Origin: Candidatus Gottesmanbacteria bacterium RIFCSPHIGHO2_02_FULL_39_14
GTDB lineage: Bacteria > Patescibacteriota > Microgenomatia > 2-02-FULL-39-11
Assembly: GCA_001779205.1 (NCBI GenBank)
Contig: MFJM01000006.1
Location: 10,327-52,264 of the forward strand
DNA length: 41,938 nt
Direction of reading: 5' to 3'
Shown: piece by piece, positions 14,163-22,754 of the stretch
How the letters are laid out: every line of letters begins with the position of its first letter
Position numbering within the stretch: position 1 is the stretch's first letter
Notes under the pieces: model-generated
What the model was told of the DNA's origin: nothing
The model's input: the letters and a program-made list of their open reading frames with translations, nothing else
The model's database searches: none
Program-made: the position numbers and the translations under genes

Positions 14163-15533
14163 ATGGAAAATATTTTTCAAAATATAAAGCTAGGCTCCTA
14201 TCAAGAGAAGGAAGTGGATTTATCCATTTCCGCTTTCGAAGTATTTAAGCGGCTTTATCCTTATTCGAAAAATATATTTTTGTTGGAATCATTAGGAGAA
14301 GAGGGCAAATACAACCGCTTCTCTTATGTAGGTTATGAACCGGAATGCGTAATTTCAGGTTTAAATGGAGAACTGATTGTTAATAACAGACTATTTAAGA
14401 GCGCAAATCCTTTTGAAAATTTAAAGATTTTTTCCAGATTTAGTAGCGCAGGCCGCGATTTCTGTGGAGGCTTGGTCGGCTATTTTTCTTATGAAGCGGC
14501 TGCCTTTTTTGAGCCTGGTTTTCCGCCAGCTAACAGAGCGGAAAAGCATGAATTTCCGGATTTTCAGTTCGGATTATATTTTGATGGATTGAAGTTCGAT
14601 AAGAGGGGGAAGAGATGTACTTACTTTCATTACGGGAATTCCAGATTAGACCAAATAATGAAAATAATAAATAAAACAAACGGAAATTTGGGACGATTTT
14701 CATATAAAACGATAAAAAATCCGGATGAGAAGGAACACCGATTTAAAGTAGAACATGCCTTGGAAGAAATTAAGAAAGGGAATATTTTTCAAGTGGTTCT
14801 ATCAGAGAGAACTGATTATCAAATCGATGGTGATAACAGGAGAATTTATGCAGTATTACGGCAGGTGAACCCTTCGCCATATATGATCTATCAGAAATTT
14901 GATATGAGGGAGATTATTTCGGCAAGTCCGGAACTACTTATTAGAGTCAAAGGAAGAAAGATTGAACATTTCGGAACACTAGCCGGGACCATAAAAAGGG
15001 GGAAAGACCAGGAAGAAGATGAAAGGTTAAGAGAAAGACTCATTGGCGATGAAAAGGAATTGGCCGAACATTTCATGCTAGTTGATTTAGCCAGAAATGA
15101 TGTCGGTAAGGTGGCCCGCTTCGGGACAATCACGGTAGACAAACTTTCGACAGTCAAGAAATTTTCCAAGGTGCAACATTTATACAGCGAGATAAGAGGA
15201 GAGCTACAAGGGCGGCGGAATTGTTTTGATGCTATTGCTGCCTGTTTTCCGGCGGGGACTTTGACTGGAGCGCCAAAAGTTGAGGCAATGAAGATAATCA
15301 GCAAGCTTGAAGAGATGCGCCGCGGGCCTTACGGAGGAGTAGCTGGATATTTTTCTTTTAACGGAGAGGTGATGCTGGCAATAATTATAAGATCGCTGAT
15401 GATTTGCCGAAATTATGCCTATACGCAAACTGGTAGCGGAATTGTGGTTGATTCTGTTCCAGATCGCGAATTTCAGGAGATAGTCAATAAACAAAATGGA
15501 ATGGATGAGACATTAAGGAGGGCTTCCTTATGA
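14163..15533 (+). CDS. trpE: Anthranilate synthase component I
   Basis: This 456-residue chorismate-binding enzyme makes anthranilate from chorismate with ammonia delivered by TrpG. The N-terminal regulatory region has the LLES motif (residues 40-43), where tryptophan binds in feedback-sensitive enzymes. The catalytic part has GTLAGTIKRG, LVDLARNDVG, FPAGTLTGAPKVEAM (from about 361) and GPYGGVAGYFSFNG. It is slightly shorter than typical TrpE because of loop trimming. It is the first gene of trpEGDCFBAS; its stop overlaps the trpG start (ATGA). Expression is controlled by the T-box and allosterically by Trp. Confidence 0.95.
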   Translation: MENIFQNIKLGSYQEKEVDLSISAFEVFKRLYPYSKNIFLLESLGEEGKYNRFSYVGYEPECVISGLNGELIVNNRLFKSANPFENLKIFSRFSSAGRDFCGGLVGYFSYEAAAFFEPGFPPANRAEKHEFPDFQFGLYFDGLKFDKRGKRCTYFHYGNSRLDQIMKIINKTNGNLGRFSYKTIKNPDEKEHRFKVEHALEEIKKGNIFQVVLSERTDYQIDGDNRRIYAVLRQVNPSPYMIYQKFDMREIISASPELLIRVKGRKIEHFGTLAGTIKRGKDQEEDERLRERLIGDEKELAEHFMLVDLARNDVGKVARFGTITVDKLSTVKKFSKVQHLYSEIRGELQGRRNCFDAIAACFPAGTLTGAPKVEAMKIISKLEEMRRGPYGGVAGYFSFNGEVMLAIIIRSLMICRNYAYTQTGSGIVVDSVPDREFQEIVNKQNGMDETLRRASL

Positions 15534-16105
15534 AAACATTGATAATCAATAATTACGATTCTTTCACTTATAACCTCTATCAGTATTTAGGGGAACTCGG
15601 CGGCAATCCGCAAGTGTTCCGCAATGATGAGATAACTTACACAGAGATAGAAAAGAAAAAATACAGCCATATCGTAATTTCTCCGGGGCCGGGAGATCCA
15701 TCCGATAAGCATTATTTCGGCGTCTGCCGGGAAGTGATATTACGCCCTGATAAAAATATTCCAATATTGGGAGTGTGTCTGGGACATCAGGGAATTATCC
15801 ATTATTACGGGGGCAGGATTGTTAGGGCCGGAAAGATATTACACGGAAAGAAAAGCAAAATTACTCATAACGGGGACGGAATTTTTAAGGAAGTTAAAAG
15901 CCCCCTATTGGGCATGCGCTACCATTCGCTTGTTGGTGAGAAAGAAACGATACCTGATGTTTTGGAAATTACCGCAGAAACGGATGATGGTGTTGTGATG
16001 GGAGTGGCACATAAACAAATACCAATTTTTGGAATTCAGTTTCATCCGGAGTCGGTGGGGACGGAAGACGGGAAAAAAATATTAAAGAATTTTTTAGAGT
16101 TTTGA
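15530..16105 (+). CDS. trpG: Anthranilate synthase component II (glutamine amidotransferase)
   Basis: This 191-residue class I glutamine amidotransferase has the nucleophile Cys83 in GVCLGHQ, the oxyanion region SPGPGDP, and the His172/Glu174 dyad in FHPESVG, so the triad is complete. It releases ammonia from glutamine for TrpE. Because there is no pabA elsewhere in the window it might also serve aminodeoxychorismate synthase, but that is a guess. It overlaps trpE by 4 nt and is followed by a hairpin before trpD. Confidence 0.95.
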   Translation: MKTLIINNYDSFTYNLYQYLGELGGNPQVFRNDEITYTEIEKKKYSHIVISPGPGDPSDKHYFGVCREVILRPDKNIPILGVCLGHQGIIHYYGGRIVRAGKILHGKKSKITHNGDGIFKEVKSPLLGMRYHSLVGEKETIPDVLEITAETDDGVVMGVAHKQIPIFGIQFHPESVGTEDGKKILKNFLEF

Positions 16106-16138
16106 ACGTATAGTCCCGAATTAATCGGGATCACGTTC
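16104..16138. repeat. Two-tier hairpin between trpG and trpD
   Basis: GAACGT (16104-16109) pairs with ACGTTC (16133-16138), and inside it TCCCGA (16114-16119) pairs with TCGGGA (16125-16130). It is the only real intergenic gap inside trpEGDCFBA (the others overlap or touch). There is no T run after it, so it may be an RNA processing or stability element, or a dispersed palindrome, rather than a terminator. Confidence 0.65.
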
Positions 16139-16146
16139 TAAAAAAC

Positions 16147-17184
16147 ATGGAAGCACAAGAAATTTTAGAAAAATTAATAAACAGAACAGATTTAACAAAA
16201 CTTCAAAGCACGATACTTGCCGAAATAATTTTCTCCGAGGACGTACAGGCGAGTATAAAAGCGGCACTGTTGACTGCTTTAAGGATGAAAGGGGAGTCTG
16301 TGTCTGAAATTCTGGGATTTATTGAAATCATCAGAAAAGCAATGGTGAAAGTGAAGATAGATGATTTAGCGATTGATACCTGCGGCAACGGTGGAGATAA
16401 CCAGAATACTTTTAATATTTCAACGGCAGCGGCGATTGTGGCAGCAGCCTGCGGGGTGAAAGTGGCCAAACACGGCAACCGCAACATTTCGTCAAAAAGC
16501 GGAAGTGCTGATGTTTTGGAAGCAATGGGAGCAAGAGTTGATTTGACGGCAAAAGAGGTGGAAGACAGCCTTAATTTCTCCAATTTCACTTTTATGTTTG
16601 TGCCTAATTTCCATCCGATTTTCAAAAATATCGGACTTTTGAGGCGTGAGCTTAGAATAAAAACAATTTTCAATTTGCTCGGGCCGCTGGTTAATCCGGC
16701 AGGAGTGAAGCGGCAGATTATCGGCAGCGGAAGCAGGGAGGCGGCGGAAATATTAAGTAAGGTCGTGCAAAGACTTGATAATGAGCATATTCTAGTAGTT
16801 CATTCTTTTGAGGGAATGGATGAGATTAGCATATATGAGCCGACACAAGTATTTGAGATTAGAGGAAATAGAATTAAAAAATTTGTCATAAAACCAGAGG
16901 AATTCGGTTTGAGAGGAAAGGATGCAAACAATATAAGAGTCAATTCCATTGAGGAGAGTAAAGTTAAATTAACAGAGATACTTGAGGGGAGTTTTGGCGA
17001 TGCGAGAAAAATTGTTCTATTTAATTCCGCGGCTGCACTTTATGTTGGAGGACGATGTCGAAGTATTGCCGAAGGAATTAAATTTGCCGAGAAAGCAATA
17101 GACGAAGGACTAGCATATGCAGAACTTAATAAATTCATAGAGTTTAGTAAAAAAGTGAGGATGCAAAATGATCAACATATTTAA
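16147..17184 (+). CDS. trpD: Anthranilate phosphoribosyltransferase
   Basis: This 345-residue enzyme transfers phosphoribose from PRPP to anthranilate. Motifs: DTCGNGGDNQNTFNIST (residues ~77-93; the usual GTGGD PRPP loop is GNGGD here), KHGNRNISSKSGSADVLEAMG for anthranilate and phosphate binding, and LLGPLVNPAG. The length fits the family. It starts 41 bp after trpG, without a Shine-Dalgarno sequence, after a hairpin, and overlaps trpC by 17 nt. Confidence 0.95.
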   Translation: MEAQEILEKLINRTDLTKLQSTILAEIIFSEDVQASIKAALLTALRMKGESVSEILGFIEIIRKAMVKVKIDDLAIDTCGNGGDNQNTFNISTAAAIVAAACGVKVAKHGNRNISSKSGSADVLEAMGARVDLTAKEVEDSLNFSNFTFMFVPNFHPIFKNIGLLRRELRIKTIFNLLGPLVNPAGVKRQIIGSGSREAAEILSKVVQRLDNEHILVVHSFEGMDEISIYEPTQVFEIRGNRIKKFVIKPEEFGLRGKDANNIRVNSIEESKVKLTEILEGSFGDARKIVLFNSAAALYVGGRCRSIAEGIKFAEKAIDEGLAYAELNKFIEFSKKVRMQNDQHI

Positions 17185-17839
17185 AAAAATATTAGAGGTG
17201 AGGAAATTCATTCTTATGGCTGAGATAAAAATAAAATCACCATCGGAAGGAGCATTGGGCGGGATGGAAGAGATGGAGGAAATTGCTAAAGAATATACGG
17301 ATGGGGGAGCGGATATGATTTCGGCAGTGACAGAACAAACGCATTTCGGAGGAGATTTGGGGATGATAGATAGAATAAAAAGAGTGAGCAGTTTGCCGAT
17401 TCTTTGCAAAGATTTTATTTCGGATGAAAGAGAGCTAGTTGATGTTAAAGAGCATGGTGCTGATGCTGTTTTATTATTGGTAATGTATGTATCTAAGGAG
17501 AAGTTAGTAGTGCTTTTTGACAGTGCGTTGAAAATGGGACTTGTTCCAATAGTAGAAGTTGATAACGAAGTTGACCTTAACATGGCAGTAAGAGAAAAAT
17601 TTCCGGTGGTGGCGGTTAATGCCAGGAATTTAAGGGATTTGTCGGTTGACAGAAAAAAGGCAATTTCATTGATTAGAAAAATTCCTCAAAAAGTAATTGC
17701 CCTGGCGTTTTCCGGAGTAAGAGATAAGGAAGATGTGAAAAATTATTTAAAAGCCGGAGCAAAGGGAGTGCTTATCGGGACAGTGCTAATGCGGGCAAAG
17801 GATAAGGTTTCGATGTTAAAGGAGTTGAGGGGTGTATGA
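17168..17839 (+). CDS. trpC: Indole-3-glycerol phosphate synthase, short form with an altered active site
   Basis: This 223-residue protein is shorter than the usual 250-270 because the N-terminal helix extension is nearly absent. The (beta/alpha)8 motifs are present: AEIKIKSPSEG (Glu19, Lys21), SAVTEQTHFGG, LCKDFI (general acid Lys81), PIVEVDNE (Glu130) and VNARNL (Asn151). At the position where IGPS normally has the conserved Glu of ESGI, this protein reads ALAFSGVR, so the Glu is Phe181. That Glu contributes to catalysis in characterised enzymes, so activity may be reduced or the mechanism compensated. It overlaps trpD and trpF. Confidence 0.9.
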   Translation: MINIFKKILEVRKFILMAEIKIKSPSEGALGGMEEMEEIAKEYTDGGADMISAVTEQTHFGGDLGMIDRIKRVSSLPILCKDFISDERELVDVKEHGADAVLLLVMYVSKEKLVVLFDSALKMGLVPIVEVDNEVDLNMAVREKFPVVAVNARNLRDLSVDRKKAISLIRKIPQKVIALAFSGVRDKEDVKNYLKAGAKGVLIGTVLMRAKDKVSMLKELRGV

Positions 17840-18453
17840 AGACATTGATTAAGATTTGCGGAATAAAGGATTTGGCGGAGGCCGGAATGGCAATTAAGAA
17901 TGGGGCTGATATTCTGGGATTTAATCTTGTTAAGACTTCAAAGCGATACATTGAGCCAAAAGTGGCTAAAAATATAATCAAAAAAATAGACAGGAGGAAA
18001 GTAGAGATTGCGGGTGTGTTTCAGAATGAAGAGAAGGAGAAAGACATTGAAATAACTGATTTTTTAAAATTGGATTTAGTTCAGTTACATGGAGAAGAAG
18101 AGCCAGAAATATACAGGAGGTTAAAGACAAAAATAATTAAAGTTTTTCCGGTGGAAAGAGACTTTGATGTGGATAAACTTTTATTAGAAATGAAACAAAG
18201 TAAAGCAGATTTTTATCTTTTAGACAGGAGAAATCAGGGGAGCGGGGAAAGAATTGATGTGGAAAAGGCGAGAAGAGTTGCAGAGAAATTTTCATTATTT
18301 TTGGCCGGAGGATTAAATCCCGAAAATGTCAAAAAGGTTGTCGAGAAAGTTAAGCCGTATGCAGTTGATGTGGCTTCGGGGGTGGAAAGCGGCGGGCGAA
18401 AAGACATGCTAAAAATTCAAAAATTTATCAGAATGGTCAGATCAATATCATGA
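17836..18453 (+). CDS. trpF: Phosphoribosylanthranilate isomerase
   Basis: This 205-residue (beta/alpha)8 enzyme carries out the Amadori rearrangement before TrpC. The catalytic pair is visible: Cys8 in KICGI and Asp130 in YLLDRRNQGSGERID. The phosphate-binding end has LAGGLNPENV and DVASGVESGGRKD. The length is normal. It overlaps trpC and trpB by 4 nt each (ATGA), so translation is coupled. Confidence 0.95.
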   Translation: MKTLIKICGIKDLAEAGMAIKNGADILGFNLVKTSKRYIEPKVAKNIIKKIDRRKVEIAGVFQNEEKEKDIEITDFLKLDLVQLHGEEEPEIYRRLKTKIIKVFPVERDFDVDKLLLEMKQSKADFYLLDRRNQGSGERIDVEKARRVAEKFSLFLAGGLNPENVKKVVEKVKPYAVDVASGVESGGRKDMLKIQKFIRMVRSIS

Positions 18454-19631
18454 GAAAGATCGATACAAAAGTAAAAAACGGTTATTTCGGTAAATTCGGA
18501 GGGCAGTTTGTGACAGAATTGCTTTATTCGGCATTGGAAGAGCTGGGAGAAGTATTTACGAAAATTAAGGAAGACCGTGAATTTCTTAAAACTTATATAA
18601 GCTTAGTGGAGGATTACGCGGGCAGGCCGACGCCTTTGTATTCAGCGGAAAATATTTCCAGGATAGTCGGCTCGCGAGTTTATTTTAAACGGGAAGATTT
18701 GCTAAATGGAGGGTCCCACAAACTTAATAATTCATTAGGCCAGGCATTAATGGTGAAATTTTTAGGAAAGAAGGAAATTGTTACTGAAACGGCGGCAGGG
18801 ATGAACGGAGTGGCGACAGCAATGGCGGCAACTGTGGCGGGATTAAAATGTAAAGTTTTTATGGGAGTCAAGGATATTGAGAGACAGAGATTGAATGCTG
18901 ATAAAATAAAACTTTTAGGTGCGGAAGTAGTTCCGGTCGAAAGAGGTTTTGGAGTCTTGAAAGATGCTGTGTCGGAAGCGCTTGTTTATTGGATTAGGAA
19001 TCTGACAACATGCCATTACCTGATCGGATCGACGGTCGGTCCACATCCATTTCCTTCAATTGTTGCTTTTTTCCAAAAGATAATCGGTGATGAGGCAAGG
19101 CGGCAGATTTTTGAGAAAGAAGGAAAGTTGCCTAGCCATATTATAGCCTGCGGTTCAGGCGGGAGTAATGCTATGGGAATTTTTCAAGCATTTATCGATG
19201 ATCCGGTAGAATTGATTTTTGTTGAAGGGGCGGAGTCGGCGGCATTAACAAAGGGTACGGTCGGAATATTTCAGGGAACAAAAACTTATGTTTTACAGGA
19301 TGAGTTTGGGATGGACAGAAAGACGGAGAGCAGGGCAGCGGGACTTAATTATCCGGGAAGAAGTCCGCAGATTGCCTATCTTTATTCTATCAGAAGAATA
19401 AAAGCGGAAACTGCAACTGACCAGGAGGTAATTGAGGCATTTTATAAAACGACAAAACTAGAAGGACTAATGCCGGCTTTTGAAACCTGTCATGCAATGG
19501 CATATTTATTCAGAAGTAAGGGAAAATTCCGAAAAAAAGATATTGTGCTTTTGAATTTTTCAGGAAGAGGAGATAAGGATATGGCAGCTGCGCTGCAAGG
19601 CAGAAAGTTCATAAAGTTTATAAAGTTATGA
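18450..19631 (+). CDS. trpB: Tryptophan synthase beta chain
   Basis: This 393-residue PLP enzyme condenses indole and serine to tryptophan. Its PLP signature LLNGGSHKLNNSLGQ contains Lys91; Glu113 lies in ETAAGMNG, the phosphate site in GSGGSNAMG, and a late SGRGDKD is present. The substrate-carboxylate loop, GAGQH in well-known TrpB, reads AAGMN here, so the Gln and His are replaced. The rest is of normal TrpB1 type, and the TrpA partner is next to it. Confidence 0.93.
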   Translation: MRKIDTKVKNGYFGKFGGQFVTELLYSALEELGEVFTKIKEDREFLKTYISLVEDYAGRPTPLYSAENISRIVGSRVYFKREDLLNGGSHKLNNSLGQALMVKFLGKKEIVTETAAGMNGVATAMAATVAGLKCKVFMGVKDIERQRLNADKIKLLGAEVVPVERGFGVLKDAVSEALVYWIRNLTTCHYLIGSTVGPHPFPSIVAFFQKIIGDEARRQIFEKEGKLPSHIIACGSGGSNAMGIFQAFIDDPVELIFVEGAESAALTKGTVGIFQGTKTYVLQDEFGMDRKTESRAAGLNYPGRSPQIAYLYSIRRIKAETATDQEVIEAFYKTTKLEGLMPAFETCHAMAYLFRSKGKFRKKDIVLLNFSGRGDKDMAAALQGRKFIKFIKL

Positions 19632-20398
19632 ATATTAAGAAAATATTAATGACGCATTTTTATTACGGGGATGTAAGTCCGGAATTTTCGGAAGATTTGG
19701 CTATGAGACTTATTAGTTCCGGGTCGGATATTCTGGAAATAGGAATTCCATATAGCGACCCGGTTTGCGACGGACCTGTTTTTCAAAAGTCATGCAGGCA
19801 GGCACTTGAGAATGGTATTACTCCTATGACAGTTTTAGCAGGAATAAAAAAAATCAGAGAAAAAACAATTAAACCAATATACTTAACAAGCTACTTTGGT
19901 CCTGTTTTCAAGTTGGGGGTGGAGAGATTTTTGAAAATGGCAGATGATACGGGAGTAAATGGACTAATAATTCCTGATTTGCCATTGGAGGAGCAAGAGA
20001 ATTTTTCAGATATTTTTAACAAATACAATTTGTCTATAATCCAATTTGCAACTGTTTATTCAGACCAAGGGCGGCTGGAGAAAATAATTAATAAATCCAA
20101 TGATTTTATTTACGGCATTTCTCATTCAGGGGTAACAGGGGATAGAGGCAATGAAAGGGAGATTCAAGATTTGATAGTTAAAATTAAAAACTTAACCGAT
20201 AAAAAAATATATTGCGGATTCGGGATCAAAACGGCAATGGATGCTAAGAAGATTATTGATTTAGGCGCAGACGGAGTAATTGTAGGAAGTGCGATTGCCG
20301 AGATTTATCAAAATAGTAAAGACCCGCAGAAAAGTTTAGAAGAAATTGAAGATTTAGTTAGAAATATTCAAAAAAAAGTTAAACTGATTATAATGTAA
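19628..20398 (+). CDS. trpA: Tryptophan synthase alpha chain
   Basis: This 256-residue TIM-barrel protein cleaves indole-3-glycerol phosphate to indole for TrpB. The catalytic acids are present as Glu37 (LEIGIPYSDP) and Asp48 (VCDGP). GLIIPDLPLEE, ISHSGVTGDRG and GFGIKTAMDA are the usual loop and phosphate motifs. It overlaps trpB by ATGA and is followed after 14 bp, with an AAAGGA ribosome site, by trpS. Confidence 0.95.
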   Translation: MNIKKILMTHFYYGDVSPEFSEDLAMRLISSGSDILEIGIPYSDPVCDGPVFQKSCRQALENGITPMTVLAGIKKIREKTIKPIYLTSYFGPVFKLGVERFLKMADDTGVNGLIIPDLPLEEQENFSDIFNKYNLSIIQFATVYSDQGRLEKIINKSNDFIYGISHSGVTGDRGNEREIQDLIVKIKNLTDKKIYCGFGIKTAMDAKKIIDLGADGVIVGSAIAEIYQNSKDPQKSLEEIEDLVRNIQKKVKLIIM

Positions 20399-20412
20399 GA
20401 AAGGAATAAATT

Positions 20413-21927
20413 ATGGATGAAGCAGTTAAAAAATATCTTAATGAGTTAAAAGAGCTGGGGATAGAATACCAGATTTTGGAGCATCCCCAGCTTATTTCCG
20501 TGGAGAAAGTCCAGGAATATCTGGGGTACAGAATGGATGATGCCGGAGCGACACTACTGATGAAAACGGATGATAAGTTTGTAGCCATTATAAAGAGGGG
20601 CGATACTAAACTGGATAATGAAAAAATAAAGAAATATTTGGGAGTAAAAAACTTGAGGATGGCAACGGAGGAGGAATTCGAGAAGATTACACATGTACCG
20701 AGCGGAGCAGCAACGGTTTTTATTAAGGGAGTACCAATATATCTTGATAAAAAGATATTGGAGAAAGAGTATATCAATGCAGGAAGCGGGAGTTTACTGA
20801 TTACACTGCGGTATAAAACAGACGATTTTAAAAAAATCCCAGGGATTAAAATCGTTGATTTTACAAAAATTGAAACTGATAAAGAAGATTTAGGGAAAGT
20901 TATTAAAGGAGGAAAAAGAATTCTTTCCGGTATTACACCGTCGGGTGATGGAAGTCTTCACATAGGTAATTATTTGGGGGCGGTGAGGCAGTTTAAAGAA
21001 CTGGCGAAGAATAATGAGTGTTTCTTGTTTGTGGCTGATATTCATGCGTTAACGACAGTTCAGAGTAGAGAAGAATTACAGAAGAATATTGAGATTTTGA
21101 TTATAAATGAATTGGCTCTGTTGGGTGAATTGTCAAATATCACTTTTTTCAGACAATCGGATGTTCCTATGCATACGGAATTACAGTCAATACTCAATAA
21201 TGTGACACCATTGGGATTGATAAAAAGGGCTCATGCTTATAAGGATAAACTGCAGAAGGGGTTAACCGAGGAAGAGATGAACATGGGACTTTTTTGTTAT
21301 CCGATTCTGATGGCGGCGGATATATTAATTTATAAACCGGATATTGTTCCTGTGGGACAGGATCAGAAGCAGCATTTGGAGATAACCAGGGATATTGCCG
21401 AAAATTTTAATAAAACCTACAGAAAGAAAGTTTTTCCATTACCAGAATCACATATTCCCAAAGAAGTAGCAGTTATTATGGGAACAGATGGGAAGAGGAA
21501 GATGAGCAAATCGTTGGGGAATATTATCAGTATATTTGATGACGAAGCGATTATTAAAAAACAGGTAATGTCGACTTATACCGATCCGACCAGAAAACAC
21601 GCAATAGATCCTGGGCATATTGAGGGGAACATGGTATTTACATATTTGGACTTCTTCGGAAAAAAGAAAAGAGTTGAAGAGTTGAAAAGTTTATATCGAG
21701 TGGGGAAAGTGGGGGATGTAGAGGTAAAAAATTTTCTGTTAAAGACATTGATTAAATATTTTGCTCCGGCACGAGAGAGATACCAAGAGTTAAAATCCAA
21801 TCCGCAAAAGGTGAGAAAAATCCTCATGGAGGGGTCGGAGAGAGCCAGGGAAGTGGCAAGCACAACAATGGTGGAAGTCAGGGAAGCTGTGGGGTTGACT
21901 AATAAATACTCTTTCTTCGAATATTAA
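20413..21927 (+). CDS. trpS: Tryptophanyl-tRNA synthetase fused to an N-terminal YbaK/INS-like domain
   Basis: This 504-residue protein has two parts. Residues ~1-155 look like a YbaK/ProRS-INS editing domain: ATLLMKTDDKFVAIIKRGD, TKLDNEKIKKYLGVKNLRMA, HVPSGAATVFIKGVPIYLDK and AGSGSLLITL. Residues ~165-504 are a class I TrpRS with TPSGDGSLHIGNYLG (the HIGH region, from ~175) and KMSKS (~364). In YbaK the catalytic Lys sits in a KTL motif; the aligned site here reads ATL, so canonical deacylation may be lost and the domain could bind tRNA instead. It ends the T-box-controlled trp operon, so tRNA-Trp charging and Trp synthesis are controlled together. The usual bacterial TrpRS is about 330 residues without this domain. 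Confidence 0.9.
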   Translation: MDEAVKKYLNELKELGIEYQILEHPQLISVEKVQEYLGYRMDDAGATLLMKTDDKFVAIIKRGDTKLDNEKIKKYLGVKNLRMATEEEFEKITHVPSGAATVFIKGVPIYLDKKILEKEYINAGSGSLLITLRYKTDDFKKIPGIKIVDFTKIETDKEDLGKVIKGGKRILSGITPSGDGSLHIGNYLGAVRQFKELAKNNECFLFVADIHALTTVQSREELQKNIEILIINELALLGELSNITFFRQSDVPMHTELQSILNNVTPLGLIKRAHAYKDKLQKGLTEEEMNMGLFCYPILMAADILIYKPDIVPVGQDQKQHLEITRDIAENFNKTYRKKVFPLPESHIPKEVAVIMGTDGKRKMSKSLGNIISIFDDEAIIKKQVMSTYTDPTRKHAIDPGHIEGNMVFTYLDFFGKKKRVEELKSLYRVGKVGDVEVKNFLLKTLIKYFAPARERYQELKSNPQKVRKILMEGSERAREVASTTMVEVREAVGLTNKYSFFEY

Positions 21928-21972
21928 TTTAGCCAGTCGTCGTATTTGAGTTTTTACGATTGGAGGTAAATA

Positions 21973-22001
21973 TTGACAGATTACAGTATGTATGGTAGTA
22001 T
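21973..22001 (+). promoter_or_regulatory. Promoter of the Phd/PIN pair, leaderless
   Basis: TTGACA (21973-21978), a 17-bp spacer and TAGTAT (21996-22001) end 9 nt before the ATG at 22011. The stretch TATGGTAGTATG around the -10 is shared with the promoter at 34212. Confidence 0.7.
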
Positions 22002-22010
22002 GATTAGAGT

Positions 22011-22301
22011 ATGGATACAAATATTGTCAGTACAACTGAATTGCAGAGAAATATTAAATCTGTTTTGGACAAACTCAACGATAATAATGAACCTCTGATT
22101 GTAGTGCGGGATAGTAAACCTAAGGCTGTTATGATGCCATATAGTGAATATAAAAGGTTGTCTAGCTTGGAAAAAGAAGTAATTAGGCTGCAGATGGAAA
22201 AAGTATGGGAAAAAATGAGGATTATAAATAAAAATGTATCAGATAAAGAACTTAATAAAGATATTGAAGAAGCGATAAAGTATGCCAAGAATGGTCGTTG
22301 A
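22011..22301 (+). CDS. Phd/YefM-family antitoxin
   Basis: This 96-residue protein has the Phd/YefM DNA-binding N-terminal domain (VSTTELQRNIKSVLDKLN, then PLIVVRDSKPKAVMMPYSEYKRL) followed by a long charged helix that would bind the toxin. It pairs with a PIN-domain protein overlapping by 20 nt. Phd-type antitoxins usually go with Doc, RelE or PIN toxins and repress their own promoter. Confidence 0.85.
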   Translation: MDTNIVSTTELQRNIKSVLDKLNDNNEPLIVVRDSKPKAVMMPYSEYKRLSSLEKEVIRLQMEKVWEKMRIINKNVSDKELNKDIEEAIKYAKNGR

Positions 22302-22707
22302 CACGAATGTTTTGATACGAGCACTTCTTAAACCCGATAGCAGTGACGGATTAGTAATAAGGAGAGCAGTTGAGGGTAAACTAGATTTATTTTTCAGTCT
22401 AAAACTAATTACAGAATTAAAAAGGACGCTTACTTATAAAAGGATAAGAAAGCGGGCGGTTACTAATGATGATGTTAAGATATTTCTGAAAACTCTTCTA
22501 ACATTTGGTAATATTACTTCCATAACAGAAAAAATTAATTTATGCCGGGATCCTGATGATAACGAACTGTTATCAATCGCAGTTTCAATTTATAAAGATA
22601 GTCCTGTATATTTAGTTACTGCTGATAAAGATTTACTGGTATTAAAGGGGAAAATAGAAAAAGTAATGATTGTTACACCCCAGGAATTTTTGAGGCTGAG
22701 GAAGTAA
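22282..22707 (+). CDS. PIN-domain toxin (COG1569/TIGR00305-like)
   Basis: This 141-residue PIN protein has MVVDTNVLIRALLKP (first Asp), SLKLITELKRTL (Glu), CRDPDDNELLSIAV (the DPDDN motif of the COG1569-type PIN family) and LVTADKDLLVL. The DPDDN signature separates it from the other two PIN toxins in the window. The predicted function is a Mg2+-dependent ribonuclease held in check by the overlapping Phd-type antitoxin. Confidence 0.85.
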   Translation: MPRMVVDTNVLIRALLKPDSSDGLVIRRAVEGKLDLFFSLKLITELKRTLTYKRIRKRAVTNDDVKIFLKTLLTFGNITSITEKINLCRDPDDNELLSIAVSIYKDSPVYLVTADKDLLVLKGKIEKVMIVTPQEFLRLRK

Positions 22708-22717
22708 TAATGTTTGG

Positions 22718-22746
22718 TTGTTCGGGAGGTGTAGATGAAGTATAAT
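22718..22746 (+). promoter_or_regulatory. Promoter of the tRNA-binding protein, ftsH block
   Basis: TTGTTC, a 17-bp spacer and TATAAT (22741-22746) end 8 nt before the ATG at 22755, with no Shine-Dalgarno sequence in between. Confidence 0.6.
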
Positions 22747-22754
22747 TTAAGCTC

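Noticed and set aside
15204-15494. Antisense ORFs inside trpE and other genes
   Set aside because: These and similar minus-strand ORFs in the track are shadows of well-supported genes, with no ribosome site, promoter or recognisable motif.
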